64,000 nt of DNA from Acetobacterium paludosum (GCF_008086595.1 NZ_RXYA01000003.1:208129-272128); one strand, 5' to 3'; shown: positions 19,482 to 28,416, numbered from the stretch's first letter. A program made the numbers and translations. Notes: generated by a model not told the origin, from the sequence alone.

Positions 19482-20030
19482 TTAGTTCATCTTCTTAGCC
19501 AACTCGTAAATTTGACGTTCATCCTCATCGGTAAGTATTTTTTCAATGCTGTAAGCAATAATTAACACCCCAAAAATATCCATCACGAAACGAATCAGCG
19601 TGAATTTGAATCCCATCGCCGATACTTCAAATAATAGCAATGGTATTTTCATAGAAGCCCAGGCGCCGACAATAATCAATACATTGGAAAGTCGACTGCC
19701 TTTGTTGAGAAAGACTCCTGCTACGGGAAAAGCGCCATAGAGCGGTCCGGCTGCCGCCGATCCAAGAAAAAAGCCCAATAATATCCCCACTATTCCGGAA
19801 TCTTTGCCCATATATTTCACCATGGTTTCTTTTTTCACCCAAACATCCAATAATCCGATTAAAATAAATATTGGGGGCAGCACGCCTAACATTCCTAAAA
19901 TATTGTCCCAGGCCAGCCCGTAAACGTGCCTCCCCAACGTCGGATTAACGACTAAAATCATCAGGGTGCCCACCAGCATAACGAGCAAGAACCGATATCG
20001 CTTCAGCATTTCCATTTTTTTCTTATTCAT
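19482..20030 (-). CDS. Split permease, second half (ArsP/DUF318-type)
   Basis: A 182-residue membrane protein with about five helices and the motif MGKDSGIVGILLGFFLGSAAAGP. The same GKDSG-helix-P element occurs in the upstream gene, so each protein seems to be one half of the two-fold ArsP-like permease fold (DUF318), normally a single polypeptide of over 300 residues. Substrate unknown; relatives export organoarsenicals or are linked to metal handling. The start overlaps the upstream stop by one base (TAATG), giving translational coupling and probably equal amounts of both halves. Confidence 0.72.
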   Translation of the reverse strand: MNKKKMEMLKRYRFLLVMLVGTLMILVVNPTLGRHVYGLAWDNILGMLGVLPPIFILIGLLDVWVKKETMVKYMGKDSGIVGILLGFFLGSAAAGPLYGAFPVAGVFLNKGSRLSNVLIIVGAWASMKIPLLLFEVSAMGFKFTLIRFVMDIFGVLIIAYSIEKILTDEDERQIYELAKKMN

Positions 20031-20509
20031 TATAGTAACACCCCCATGACAATCGCAACGAGAATTGAAAAGACAAAGCCCATCCCATTTCTTAAGAATG
20101 TTGCTTTTTTACCAAAATAAAGAATTTCCATCGGCATGGTTACAATTCCCACCATCATCAATGTCGATACAAAAGCGCCGATTTGCATATAGCCGGCGCC
20201 ATTTTCCAACAATGCCGCCGCCAATGGAAATGCCACAAAACCGGGTATTAAGGTAATGGAGCCGATAATGGAAGCAATGATAACGCCAATCCAACCAGAG
20301 TCTTTCCCAATCAAACTAGAAATCTGCTCCGCTGAGAGGACACTCAACAACAGCCCGATTAAAAGAATAATCCCTAAAAATTGGGGCATTATATTTTCGA
20401 AAGCTTTCCAGGCTTTCTTTAATGCCAGCTTTGTTTTTTCTTTGCTTTTTGCCAAAGAAAGAATTAAGCCAGCCGCTGCCACCCCATAAAAAACAATCGT
20501 CATTGTCAT
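20030..20509 (-). CDS. Split permease, first half (ArsP/DUF318-type)
   Basis: A 159-residue membrane protein with about four to five helices, containing IGKDSGWIGVIIASIIGSITLIPG in the middle. It is the N-terminal partner of the coupled gene that begins at 20030. Both carry a GKDSG turn followed by a glycine-rich helix ending in proline, the repeated pore element of this permease family. The pair should assemble in the cytoplasmic membrane. Frameshift of a single gene is unlikely, because each half has its own start and the junction is a clean TAATG. Confidence 0.7.
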   Translation of the reverse strand: MTMTIVFYGVAAAGLILSLAKSKEKTKLALKKAWKAFENIMPQFLGIILLIGLLLSVLSAEQISSLIGKDSGWIGVIIASIIGSITLIPGFVAFPLAAALLENGAGYMQIGAFVSTLMMVGIVTMPMEILYFGKKATFLRNGMGFVFSILVAIVMGVLL

Positions 20510-20615
20510 CCTTTTACCCCCACTTCTTTCCCTCTGCTTGATGAAAGCCCGGTACTAAATCAGCCGCTGAAATTGCAAGCGATCTTAATGAACACGCTTA
20601 GTTGAATTTATCTAA

Positions 20616-21386
20616 TTACTTTTTAGCCATAAAAAAGATGCGCTTAAACTCAAATAAAACTTTACCGTTTTCCTGCGCCGGATATTGCTTCTTAATTTCG
20701 TTAAGTACCCGTTGAAAAAACATAATCTTTTCGGGTCCTTCAAATCTTTCTGCATAAGGTCTTAACCCCGTGCTTTTACAAAATTCTAAAATTTCTTCAT
20801 GCTTATTCATAATATGAAAATAATTTGTCTGCCATAATTCAATCTTTGAAAAATGTTTTGTCAGTTCATCATAATAAAATTCCGGTGGATAAGATTTAAA
20901 CAGCTCTTTTTCAATTCCGATAAAAATGTCAGCGTCATAAGTCTTGACTGTTTCTGCAATGCAGTTTTTTATGGTCATTGCCGAAAAATAGGGTATTTGG
21001 ATCGCCAGCAAACCCTCCGACAAAAGAATATCGCTTAAATTTTTAATCACGTTTCCCTGGTTTTCAAACCACTGAAGGGCCGCATTTGAAAAAACTAAAT
21101 CGAATTTTCCTAAATCCGTTAACGGTCTGCTGCAATCTCTTTGTATCCAGGTCACATCATTCATCGTTTCTCTGGCTTTATTTAACATCGATGTTGAGGC
21201 ATCAGCTCCGACTATTTCGGCTTTTATAAAGCGATTTCTTAATGGGATTGTGCTCATTCCCGATCCGCAGCCAATATCGATTATTCTCTTAAAAGAGCCT
21301 TCCCCGATTCTGTTTACCAAATCAATTGAAGGTTGTGCCCGTTCTTTTTCAAATTGACTATACAGTTTCACATTCCAGTCTTCCAT
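20616..21386 (-). CDS. Class I SAM methyltransferase (trans-aconitate 2-methyltransferase-like)
   Basis: The 256-residue protein has the AdoMet-binding motif IDIGCGSGMST near residue 35, an acidic residue after the second strand (GADAS), and FSNAALQWF at motif III. The start WNVKLYSQFEKERAQPSIDLVNRI and the motif III text are typical of Tam, which methylates trans-aconitate to relieve inhibition of aconitase. Substrate assignment remains by similarity. It is divergent from the LysR-type gene at 21511, so that regulator may control it. Confidence 0.82.
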   Translation of the reverse strand: MEDWNVKLYSQFEKERAQPSIDLVNRIGEGSFKRIIDIGCGSGMSTIPLRNRFIKAEIVGADASTSMLNKARETMNDVTWIQRDCSRPLTDLGKFDLVFSNAALQWFENQGNVIKNLSDILLSEGLLAIQIPYFSAMTIKNCIAETVKTYDADIFIGIEKELFKSYPPEFYYDELTKHFSKIELWQTNYFHIMNKHEEILEFCKSTGLRPYAERFEGPEKIMFFQRVLNEIKKQYPAQENGKVLFEFKRIFFMAKK

Positions 21387-21510
21387 TATATCACCCTCCT
21401 GATAATTTTTCTTTTTTCATGCGTTGATTTATTATACAAGATAATATATAATTTGTGAAATGAATTATATCGATCCAAATAATTCGATTTTATGATTATA
21501 GGAGTTGCTT

Positions 21511-22371
21511 ATGGATTCACAACTATTAAAAACTTTTATCCAATTATCGTCAACTAAAAATTTCACCCAAACCGCAAAGCTTCTTTTTGTCGCCCAGTCT
21601 ACGGTCACAAATCGCATCAATGAGCTGGAGAAAACGGTCGGAAAACAGCTGTTATCAAGAAACAAAAAAAAGGTTACCCTAACTTTGGAAGGAGAATTGT
21701 TTCTAAGTTACGCTAAGCGACTCGTCGAGCTTGAAGAAACGGCCATTCAGCAGATCAATTCACCGGATTTTACGCGGCGGCTTGTTCGCTTCGGAGCGAC
21801 TAATTCCATTTATGAAAGCTGCTTATTCCCAATCATTCGGTCGGTCCAAGCCAATGATCTAAATGTTTTAATAAAAGTTGTGATTAATCATTCTTTTGAT
21901 CTGCTCGCCTTTCTTCAGGATAGCTTAATCGACATCGCTTTTACTTATATTCCTTTTAATAAGGAAGGCTATGTTTGCATACCATTCAAAGAAGATGAAT
22001 TGCTTCTGGTTACCGCCAAAAATAACAGTGAATTTGCAAGCGGTATTTATCAGGATGATTTACCTTCTCTGGACTACTTATTCTGTAATTTTGCGCTTCA
22101 AAAAGTGGGGCAATTCATCCGTGAATTGTTTCCGCCCCATTATCAATTTGCTTTTGAAATTGATAACAGCAGCAAATTAATTCCTTATTTACTGGATGGG
22201 CTCGGATACAGCTTCCTGCCAAGGAGTTTAATTTCATCATACCTTGAGGATGGCTCCCTGATCTCGATTCCCCTACGGGATTTTGAAACACCAACGATAA
22301 AAAGCTACTACACTTATAAAAATGAAGATGATTTTGTCTTGCAGCATATCATTCCTTTAGTGGCATCATAA
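21511..22371 (+). CDS. LysR-type transcriptional regulator
   Basis: A 286-residue protein with an N-terminal winged helix-turn-helix: FIQLSSTKNFTQTAKLLFVAQSTVTNRINELEK (split here as residues 8-40) fits LysR exactly. A co-inducer-binding domain with two alpha/beta lobes follows. A TTG two codons upstream (21505) touches the Shine-Dalgarno directly, so the ATG at 21511, six bases after AGGAG, is chosen. It is transcribed divergently from the methyltransferase gene, the usual LysR arrangement; its ligand is unknown. Confidence 0.9.
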   Translation: MDSQLLKTFIQLSSTKNFTQTAKLLFVAQSTVTNRINELEKTVGKQLLSRNKKKVTLTLEGELFLSYAKRLVELEETAIQQINSPDFTRRLVRFGATNSIYESCLFPIIRSVQANDLNVLIKVVINHSFDLLAFLQDSLIDIAFTYIPFNKEGYVCIPFKEDELLLVTAKNNSEFASGIYQDDLPSLDYLFCNFALQKVGQFIRELFPPHYQFAFEIDNSSKLIPYLLDGLGYSFLPRSLISSYLEDGSLISIPLRDFETPTIKSYYTYKNEDDFVLQHIIPLVAS

Positions 22372-22398
22372 ATTGTCTTCCTCTTTCGTTAACCAAAT

Positions 22399-22429
22399 TC
22401 AGCCTCAGTGCAAGACACACTGAGGCTGA
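22399..22429. repeat. 12-bp perfect stem-loop between convergent genes
   Basis: TCAGCCTCAGTG (22399-22410) pairs with CACTGAGGCTGA (22418-22429) around a seven-base loop. Neither side has a T tract, so it is a strong hairpin but not a classical terminator. Confidence 0.7.
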
Positions 22430-22483
22430 GCTTAAGGACAAAACATTTACTATTAAAATTTAATGCTGCCTTAAAGGTTCTAT

Positions 22484-23623
22484 TTAAAATCCGTAATAGG
22501 TCTGATCCATAACCATCTGTAGACTTGCTCGGGTCACTTCCACGGGATTCGTTGACGTACAAACATCGGCCATGGCTTTACCCAGCATTTCGTCCCGGGC
22601 TTTGAGATAATCCTCTTCAGCTATGCCAAATACTTTATATGAAGTGGGAATATTCAAAGAGTTATTAAGTGATACCACGCTATTGTAAAGGGTGCCGGTG
22701 GCATCTCCGGATATGTTCAATATTCCGGAACCGCTAAGCAGGCGCGCATACTGGTGTTGAACCTTATCATCCGCCCCATTAAATTTAATGACATAGGGCA
22801 GCGCAATGGCATTGGCCAGCCCGTGAGGCAAATGGAAAGAAGCCCCAATTGCATGAGCAATACTATGCGTAATCCCTAAGCCGGCACTGTTAAAAGCAAT
22901 CCCCGCCATACAGGATGCAATTTGCATACTCGACTTTGCTTCAAGATCATGACCATCCGCATAACTGCAATGCAAGCTTCGGAACACCAATTCAACTGCC
23001 TTGTTGGCATAACAGCGGGCAAATGGATTGTTTCCCGTTGAAATAAATGATTCGATGGCATGGGTCATGACATCCATTCCTGTAGCCGCTGTTGACCCGG
23101 CTGGTACACTTTCAAGGAGCTTGGAGTCCAGTATTGCCGCATCCGGCATCATCAATATATCGGTTAATGGAATTTTTGTATTGTTTTTTTTGTCTGTGAT
23201 CACGGCATATTCGGTCACCTCTGAACCAGTTCCCGCTGTTGTGGGAATGGCAATAAAAGTCGGTTTATGAACGTATTCATCTTCAAAAATAATCCGTTTG
23301 AAATTGACACAGTAATAAATAATCGCTTTTGCTGCATCGATAACCGACCCCCCGCCGATGGCAATCAGAGCATCGGGCTTATTCATAATAATATGCATTA
23401 ATCCCTTTTCCACAATGTCCGTAGAGGGATCGGATTCAACGTCTGCAAAGACGTGATAATCGATTCCTTTTTCATCCAACAGATCAGTTAACATTTTTAA
23501 TAAACCAAATTTAACCATCCCTTGGTCGGTGACAATACACACCTTCTTAAAATTATAATTCTCTATTTCTTTTAAGGCACCCTCTCCATAATAAATGGCC
23601 GGCTTTACTTGAAAAAATCGCAT
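22484..23623 (-). CDS. Iron-containing alcohol dehydrogenase (PduQ-like)
   Basis: A 379-residue group III alcohol dehydrogenase. The NAD-binding loop GGGSVIDAAKA, the TTAGTGSEVT phosphate-binding segment and the iron ligands in MDVMTHAIES and GITHSIAHAIGASFHLPHG are all present. It should reduce an aldehyde to an alcohol with NAD(P)H; propanol dehydrogenases are among the closest in sequence feel, but the substrate is not settled. It stands alone; about 150 bp upstream of its start is the SRP RNA terminator. Confidence 0.9.
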   Translation of the reverse strand: MRFFQVKPAIYYGEGALKEIENYNFKKVCIVTDQGMVKFGLLKMLTDLLDEKGIDYHVFADVESDPSTDIVEKGLMHIIMNKPDALIAIGGGSVIDAAKAIIYYCVNFKRIIFEDEYVHKPTFIAIPTTAGTGSEVTEYAVITDKKNNTKIPLTDILMMPDAAILDSKLLESVPAGSTAATGMDVMTHAIESFISTGNNPFARCYANKAVELVFRSLHCSYADGHDLEAKSSMQIASCMAGIAFNSAGLGITHSIAHAIGASFHLPHGLANAIALPYVIKFNGADDKVQHQYARLLSGSGILNISGDATGTLYNSVVSLNNSLNIPTSYKVFGIAEEDYLKARDEMLGKAMADVCTSTNPVEVTRASLQMVMDQTYYGF

Positions 23624-23788
23624 CGCTTTTCCTCTCTTTTCTGTAAGTTTATTCTACACGTCCACCAAATCATTTAGATGCAGACATACTTTTTATATTT
23701 TTACCATTATAGCAAGAATAATTGTTAAATTATAGATTATCCCTAAATTTTATTCCATGAAGGCCATTAATTATCTGCATTTTCGCAC

Positions 23789-23815
23789 AAAAAAAAACAC
23801 CAAACACGGTTTGGT
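23789..23815 (-). terminator. Terminator of the SRP RNA
   Basis: CCAAAC (23800-23805) pairs with GTTTGG (23809-23814), followed on the minus strand by about nine T. It lies 30 nt after the 3' end of the RNA. Confidence 0.85.
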
Positions 23816-23844
23816 ATTTAAAGAGTCATTAAGATACTTTTTTG

Positions 23845-24110
23845 CCGTGCACCCCACTTCGACAAACAGCTTCCAAGCGTTACTTTGGCAGTTAGCTCGA
23901 GCCAGAGTATCCTCCGGCACATAAAAGATCTTACTTACCGCTGCTTCATTCCTGACCTGACGGGGTTCATAAGTTTCTATTGCGAAGGGTCCAACTGTCA
24001 ACACCACTTTCCTCCGGCAGACCTCAAAACCTGAAGCCTCGGTGGGGAATTCAACCCTGCTACAGCGGATTGCAGGTTACAAAGCACCGCTAACTCTCCG
24101 TCTAGCACGA
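23845..24110 (-). ncRNA. scr: Signal recognition particle RNA (large, Alu-containing type)
   Basis: The minus strand begins TCGTGCTAGACGG and continues with TTAGCGGTGC, CTGCAATCCGCTGTAGCAGG and the SRP54-binding hairpin GTCAGGTCAGGAATGAAGCAGC, which I recognise from Bacillus scRNA (quoted in pieces; the two long pieces are conserved blocks). The 3' end GGTGCACGG pairs with the 5' end. With Ffh it targets membrane and secreted proteins to FtsY and SecYEG. Ends are placed by this pairing and may shift by a few bases. A 78-codon frame across this region is not a gene. Confidence 0.95.
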
Positions 24111-24262
24111 CATAGATAATTATAACGTATTCATTCTCAATTTACAAGGCCAAATAATTTCTTTAAGAAAATTCAGATCATCCTTTTAGAATCAAGGTAG
24201 TTGGGTACACAGTAACAGAGCCAACTTTTATATTGGTTATCTTATTGATTGGAGGGTTCTGT

Positions 24263-25936
24263 ATGTATAACCTATTATTAGGCGGAGCCGCCGGAGATGG
24301 CATTGAAACTATGTCCGCGCTTTTAGAAAAAATTTTGAAACAATCAGGCTGTCATCTCTTTACGATTCGTGATTTTATGTCCCGGGTGCGAGGTGGCCAC
24401 AATTTCACCCAGATACGCTTTGGCAATACCCCTCTGGCTGCTCATCGGGATACCTTAGACGGCCTCTTTGCCATTGATGAAACAACCTATAAAGAACACT
24501 GCCATCAACTTTCCAGTAATGGTTTTATTTTATGTGATGATTCTTTAATCATTGATGATGACCGTGTGATGAGATTACCCCTTAAAGAAGCGGCAAAAAA
24601 AATTGGCAATCCAAAGGTTGTCAGCAGTGTCGCGATTGGATCACTTCTTAAGCTTTTCGATTTTTCGCTAACACCCGCAGCGGATATTTTCAAAACCAAT
24701 TTACGCGCTGATTTAGTTGCCGTAAATTTAAGTGCTTTAGAAAAAGGTTATAATTTAGTGAAACCACGATTTAATCTTGATCCTGTTCAAACTTCAGATC
24801 AGATTCTTTTATCGGGCAATACCGCTATTGGCTTGGGCGCTCTAGCTTCAGGGCTAAAATTTTATTCTGCCTATCCGATGTCTCCTTCAACGACACTTCT
24901 GGATTTTTTCAACGCTCATGGCAATAAAATGAATGTGGCGGTGGAACAAGCCGAAGACGAAATTGCCGCGATCAACATGGCGATTGGTGCTTCCTACGCC
25001 GGTGCACCGGCAATGACGGGAACCTCTGGCGGAGGCTTTTCTCTAATGGTTGAGGCCCTTGGCTTCACCGGGATCGCCGAAATTCCGCTGGTTGTTGTTG
25101 ATGTTCAGCGCCCCGGACCGGCTACCGGCTTTCCAACTCGGACCGAACAAAGTGATTTAAATTTTGTCATTTCTGCTTCCCAGGGGGAATTTCCCCGGAT
25201 GGTTATTGCTTTAAGAGATCACGCGGATTGTTTCTATCAAACGGCTCGAAGTTTTGCTTTGGCTAAAAAATATCAACTGCCGGTAATCCTTTTAAGCGAT
25301 CAATATCTGGCTGATTCCACCACAACCCTGCCAATCTTAAATACCAATGATATTGTCACCTATTCCCCCGAGCCAGATGCCTTGCCAGAAAAAGAACGCT
25401 ATCGTCGCTATGCGCTTACTGCCAGTGGTATCTCCCCACTCCGTATTCCGGGAAAAACCGAAGCCCTGGTGCGTGTCGATAGCGATGAACACGATGAATT
25501 TGGTCAGATTACCGAATCTGCCAGTCTTCGTAACCAAATGGTGGAAAAACGAATGCATAAATTAGATTTACTAAAGGATGAACTCATTGAACCTGAATTT
25601 TATGGGTATGAACACTGTCAGTCTTTACTCCTGGGATTCGGTTCAACAAGCGGCGCCATAAAAGAGGCCGTGGATATTCTCAATGCCGATGTGGAAAATT
25701 ATGGTGCCCTTTTATTTGGCGATATTTATCCGCTGCCTATAAACCAACTAAAATATTATGCGGCACAGGTTGTTGAAATAATTAACGTCGAGCAGAATGC
25801 CACCGGGCAGCTGGCCGCTCTGATCCGCCAGGAAGCCCTTATTTGCTGTAACAACAGTATTCTGAAATATGATGGTCGGCAATTGTCGGTGGATGATATT
25901 TTATCAGGCATAAAAAATATGAAAGGCGGTTTCTAG
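24263..25936 (+). CDS. korA: 2-oxoacid:acceptor oxidoreductase, fused gamma-alpha subunit
   Basis: The 557-residue protein has a gamma domain first (about residues 1-175; LLLGGAAGDGIETM, SRVRGGHNF) and then the alpha domain (about 185-555; GNTAIGLGALASGLKFYSAYPMSPSTTLLDF). This fused order is that of KorA-type ferredoxin oxidoreductases, which decarboxylate 2-oxoacids to acyl-CoA and reduce ferredoxin, or run in reverse. The TTG at 24233 has no ribosome binding site; ATG 24263 follows GGAGGG. Together with korB it makes the complete two-subunit enzyme. Substrate (2-oxoglutarate, branched-chain or aromatic oxoacids) cannot be read from sequence. Confidence 0.9.
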   Translation: MYNLLLGGAAGDGIETMSALLEKILKQSGCHLFTIRDFMSRVRGGHNFTQIRFGNTPLAAHRDTLDGLFAIDETTYKEHCHQLSSNGFILCDDSLIIDDDRVMRLPLKEAAKKIGNPKVVSSVAIGSLLKLFDFSLTPAADIFKTNLRADLVAVNLSALEKGYNLVKPRFNLDPVQTSDQILLSGNTAIGLGALASGLKFYSAYPMSPSTTLLDFFNAHGNKMNVAVEQAEDEIAAINMAIGASYAGAPAMTGTSGGGFSLMVEALGFTGIAEIPLVVVDVQRPGPATGFPTRTEQSDLNFVISASQGEFPRMVIALRDHADCFYQTARSFALAKKYQLPVILLSDQYLADSTTTLPILNTNDIVTYSPEPDALPEKERYRRYALTASGISPLRIPGKTEALVRVDSDEHDEFGQITESASLRNQMVEKRMHKLDLLKDELIEPEFYGYEHCQSLLLGFGSTSGAIKEAVDILNADVENYGALLFGDIYPLPINQLKYYAAQVVEIINVEQNATGQLAALIRQEALICCNNSILKYDGRQLSVDDILSGIKNMKGGF

Positions 25937-25937
25937 T

Positions 25938-26789
25938 ATGAAAAAAGCAGAATTCACAACCTCTGAAACAGCATGGTGTCCCGGCTGTGGTAATTTTTCC
26001 ATTCTTGAAACACTCACTGGCGTTTTAAATGAAATGGAAACCCCGCCCAGCCAGATTGTCCTGGTCGGTGGTATTGGTCAAGCTGCAAAAACAAATCAGT
26101 ATATTAGTGCCAATGGCTTCAGCGGACTTCACGGCCGCGCCTTACCCGCAGCCGCCGCCATTAAAATTGTCAATGATGATCTTACTGTGATCGTAAATAC
26201 CGGTGATGGCGATTCTTATGGTGAAGGCGGCAATCACTTTATCCATAATATTCGCCGAAATGTCGATATTACACACTTTGTTCATGATAATCAGATCTAT
26301 GGTCTCACTAAAGGCCAACCTTCACCCACCTCAGACCCCTGTGATTTGGATCATATAACCGACGCCTGTAACATGAGCGCTTCATTTAACCCTTTGCTGA
26401 TTGCGATTGCCACTGGCGCAACCTTTGTCGCCCGAGCTTTTTCAGGTGATCAAGAACATCTGGCAAAAATAATGCATGCCGCCATCAATCACAAGGGTTA
26501 TGCATTAGTGGACATACTCCAACCCTGTGTGAGTTTTAATAAGAAAAACACCTTTGCTTATTATAAAAAGCGGGTTAAACCTTTGGATGATACTTATGAT
26601 CCAACCAATAAATTAGCCGCCATGGAAAAAGCCATGGAATTTGGGGATACCATTCCCATTGGTATTTTATATCAGAATCAGTTACTCACGTATAAAGAGA
26701 AGCGCCCTGAATTATTTGACGCCAAACCCCTAATTGACAAACAAGTCCAGTTGGAAGATGTGCAAGCTTTGATTAAAAGTTATCTTTAA
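25938..26789 (+). CDS. korB: 2-oxoacid:acceptor oxidoreductase, beta subunit (TPP-binding)
   Basis: A 283-residue protein beginning with TAWCPGCGNFSILE, whose cysteines are iron-sulfur ligands in this family, and carrying the thiamine pyrophosphate motif GDGDSYGEGGNHF near residue 93 with HDNQIYGLTKGQ. It follows korA by one base, so the two are cotranscribed. The last cysteine of the [4Fe-4S] set is in LQPCVSFN. No ferredoxin-like delta subunit is encoded next to it, which matches KorAB-type enzymes that use free ferredoxin. Confidence 0.93.
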   Translation: MKKAEFTTSETAWCPGCGNFSILETLTGVLNEMETPPSQIVLVGGIGQAAKTNQYISANGFSGLHGRALPAAAAIKIVNDDLTVIVNTGDGDSYGEGGNHFIHNIRRNVDITHFVHDNQIYGLTKGQPSPTSDPCDLDHITDACNMSASFNPLLIAIATGATFVARAFSGDQEHLAKIMHAAINHKGYALVDILQPCVSFNKKNTFAYYKKRVKPLDDTYDPTNKLAAMEKAMEFGDTIPIGILYQNQLLTYKEKRPELFDAKPLIDKQVQLEDVQALIKSYL

Positions 26790-26881
26790 ATACTTTGCAA
26801 TAAAATGAAGTCATCCCAACAATTTATATATTGGGTCTGACACGTTGCTCGTAGATAACGGATTATAAGTTGTTCGGCAAG

Positions 26882-26950
26882 TTGTCCACAGACTTATCCA
26901 CAAATTCATTCACAAAAATATTCACAGACTTATCCACAGACTTATCCACA
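26882..26950 (+). repeat. Tandem array of six DnaA-box-like 9-mers at 12-bp spacing
   Basis: Nine-base sites start at 26882, 26894, 26906, 26918, 26930 and 26942, all in the same orientation and exactly 12 bp apart. Three (26894, 26930, 26942) are the perfect DnaA box TTATCCACA, one is TTGTCCACA, and the remaining two are near matches (TCATTCACA and ATATTCACA). The array is intergenic, between korB and the superoxide reductase gene. It may bind several DnaA molecules as a regulatory or titration site. No dnaA or dnaN gene is nearby. Confidence 0.85.
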
Positions 26951-27028
26951 AAATGAAACATTTCCGGTAAACTTAAATTATTGGGGTATATAGGTGTAAA
27001 ACTATTTTTATGGAAAGAGGTTATCATT

Positions 27029-27463
27029 ATGGACAAAACTCGATTTTATCAATGTAATGACTGTAATAGCACTTTATTTGAAATGAGTGGCACGGTTGCT
27101 CAATACTGCGATCATGATTTGGCAGGCCTTAAGCCAAATACCATTGAAGCTTCTAAGGAGAAACATATTCCCGTTCTTAAGTTTCAGAAAACGCATCTTC
27201 ACGTGAAAGTCGGCCGTGTTCCCCACCCCATGACTCTTGATCACTCCATTCTCTGGATTTTTGTACAAACCAGAAATGGCGGACTTTATGTTCAGCTTAC
27301 ACCAGAGGATCTGCCTGAAGCCAATTTTATGGTTAAGGAAAACGATGTGCTCGCAGTCTATTCTTATTGTGATGTCCATGGGCTTTGGATGCTAGATAAT
27401 GCTGAACTTGACTATGATGAAATTGTTTGTTCGCCTGAATTTTCTCAGGGATGCATTGGCTAA
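27029..27463 (+). CDS. Superoxide reductase (desulfoferrodoxin-type, degenerate N-terminal centre)
   Basis: A 144-residue protein that reduces superoxide to peroxide in anaerobes. The mononuclear iron site is complete: H46, H66, H72, C114 and H117 (in SYCDVHGLW), with the conserved E44-K45 pair. The N-terminal desulforedoxin-like region has C9 and C12 but only C27 where the usual adjacent pair of cysteines should be, so the second iron centre may be lost or altered. TTG at 26981 gives a longer frame without a ribosome binding site; ATG 27029 follows GAAAGAGG. Its promoter region overlaps or abuts the DnaA-box array. Confidence 0.9.
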   Translation: MDKTRFYQCNDCNSTLFEMSGTVAQYCDHDLAGLKPNTIEASKEKHIPVLKFQKTHLHVKVGRVPHPMTLDHSILWIFVQTRNGGLYVQLTPEDLPEANFMVKENDVLAVYSYCDVHGLWMLDNAELDYDEIVCSPEFSQGCIG

Positions 27464-27651
27464 GTTTTAGCTATACCATTGCCCTTGATGCGTGAAATCC
27501 ATACGAAGTTTAATTAAAATAGATTTTTCAGCGCAGCTGTCGGGCTTATTTCAAACTATTTGTTTTTTGCTTTTTTATTATTTAAGATTGATATTTCTTT
27601 GTTTTCAATTGTGTTATAATATTAAAAAATATATGATCATGAGGATTATTA

Positions 27652-28416
27652 ATGGATGACAATAAATTAATCATATTAACTTTTCTTGCCAAAAGCGGAG
27701 ATGAAAAGGCCATGCTGGAACTTGCTGATTACTATTATTTTATCGAAAACAAGCAGGATTTATCAGCTGAAATTTTTCAGTTGGTTATAAACTATTATAC
27801 CATTTTAGCAAATGGGGGAAATGACCATGCCATGACCGCTTTAGGGTCCATGTACTATGAAGGGTTGATGATTCCCCAAGATTTTAAACAGGCAAAAAGC
27901 TGGTATGAAAAGGCAGCGGAAAAGGGCAATTCTCTGGCCCTTAATTATTTAGGCTACTGCTATTATTATGGTCGCGACATCCCCCAAAATTTTGAAACTG
28001 CTTTTTATTTTTTTTGCAAAGCCGCCCAGTTAGGTCACCATAATGGCATGTATAAACTTGGTGATATGTATTATAATGGTCAATTCGTTTCCAAAGACTG
28101 TGTCACTGCCTTATATTGGTACAATCAGGCTGAAAAGACGGTTACTGCCGCCAGTCCCGAGTATCCGAATATTTGTTATCGCATTGGCCATTGCCATCTT
28201 TCCGGGGAGGGGGCTTCAAAAGATTTGCTTCTCGCCCTGGAGTGGCTTCATAAGGCCGAATTGGGATGCTATCAATTAATAACTAAAGGGGATGCCTATG
28301 CCGGGCTTACCCTAGTTCGGGTTAAGGAAGACTTGGAAACCCTGCGTCTTCAGCTGGATACCCAAAAATGTTATCATCATGCTGACCTTGGCTATCATAA
28401 TCCCTTAAATATGTAA
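27652..28416 (+). CDS. Sel1-repeat protein
   Basis: A 254-residue soluble protein with at least four Sel1-like (tetratricopeptide-type) repeats, for example ALGSMYYEG, YLGYCYYYGRD, KLGDMYYNGQ and RIGHCHLSGEG, spaced about 36 residues apart from residue 60 to 210. Such proteins serve as protein-protein scaffolds. No signal peptide or membrane segment is present. An extended -10 (TGTTATAAT) about 25 bp upstream of the start codon region suggests its own promoter. Partner and role unknown. Confidence 0.85.
   Translation: MDDNKLIILTFLAKSGDEKAMLELADYYYFIENKQDLSAEIFQLVINYYTILANGGNDHAMTALGSMYYEGLMIPQDFKQAKSWYEKAAEKGNSLALNYLGYCYYYGRDIPQNFETAFYFFCKAAQLGHHNGMYKLGDMYYNGQFVSKDCVTALYWYNQAEKTVTAASPEYPNICYRIGHCHLSGEGASKDLLLALEWLHKAELGCYQLITKGDAYAGLTLVRVKEDLETLRLQLDTQKCYHHADLGYHNPLNM

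Noticed and set aside
22399-22429. Intrinsic terminator between LysR and the alcohol dehydrogenase
   Set aside because: The stem is strong but has no T tract on either side.
23771-24007. 78-codon ORF on the minus strand
   Set aside because: It lies across the SRP RNA and its terminator; the RNA elements explain the sequence and no ribosome binding site is present.
26882-26950. DnaA-box array as the chromosomal origin
   Set aside because: No dnaA, dnaN, rpmH or gyrase genes nearby and no separate unwinding element could be defined; a regulatory or titration site is more likely.
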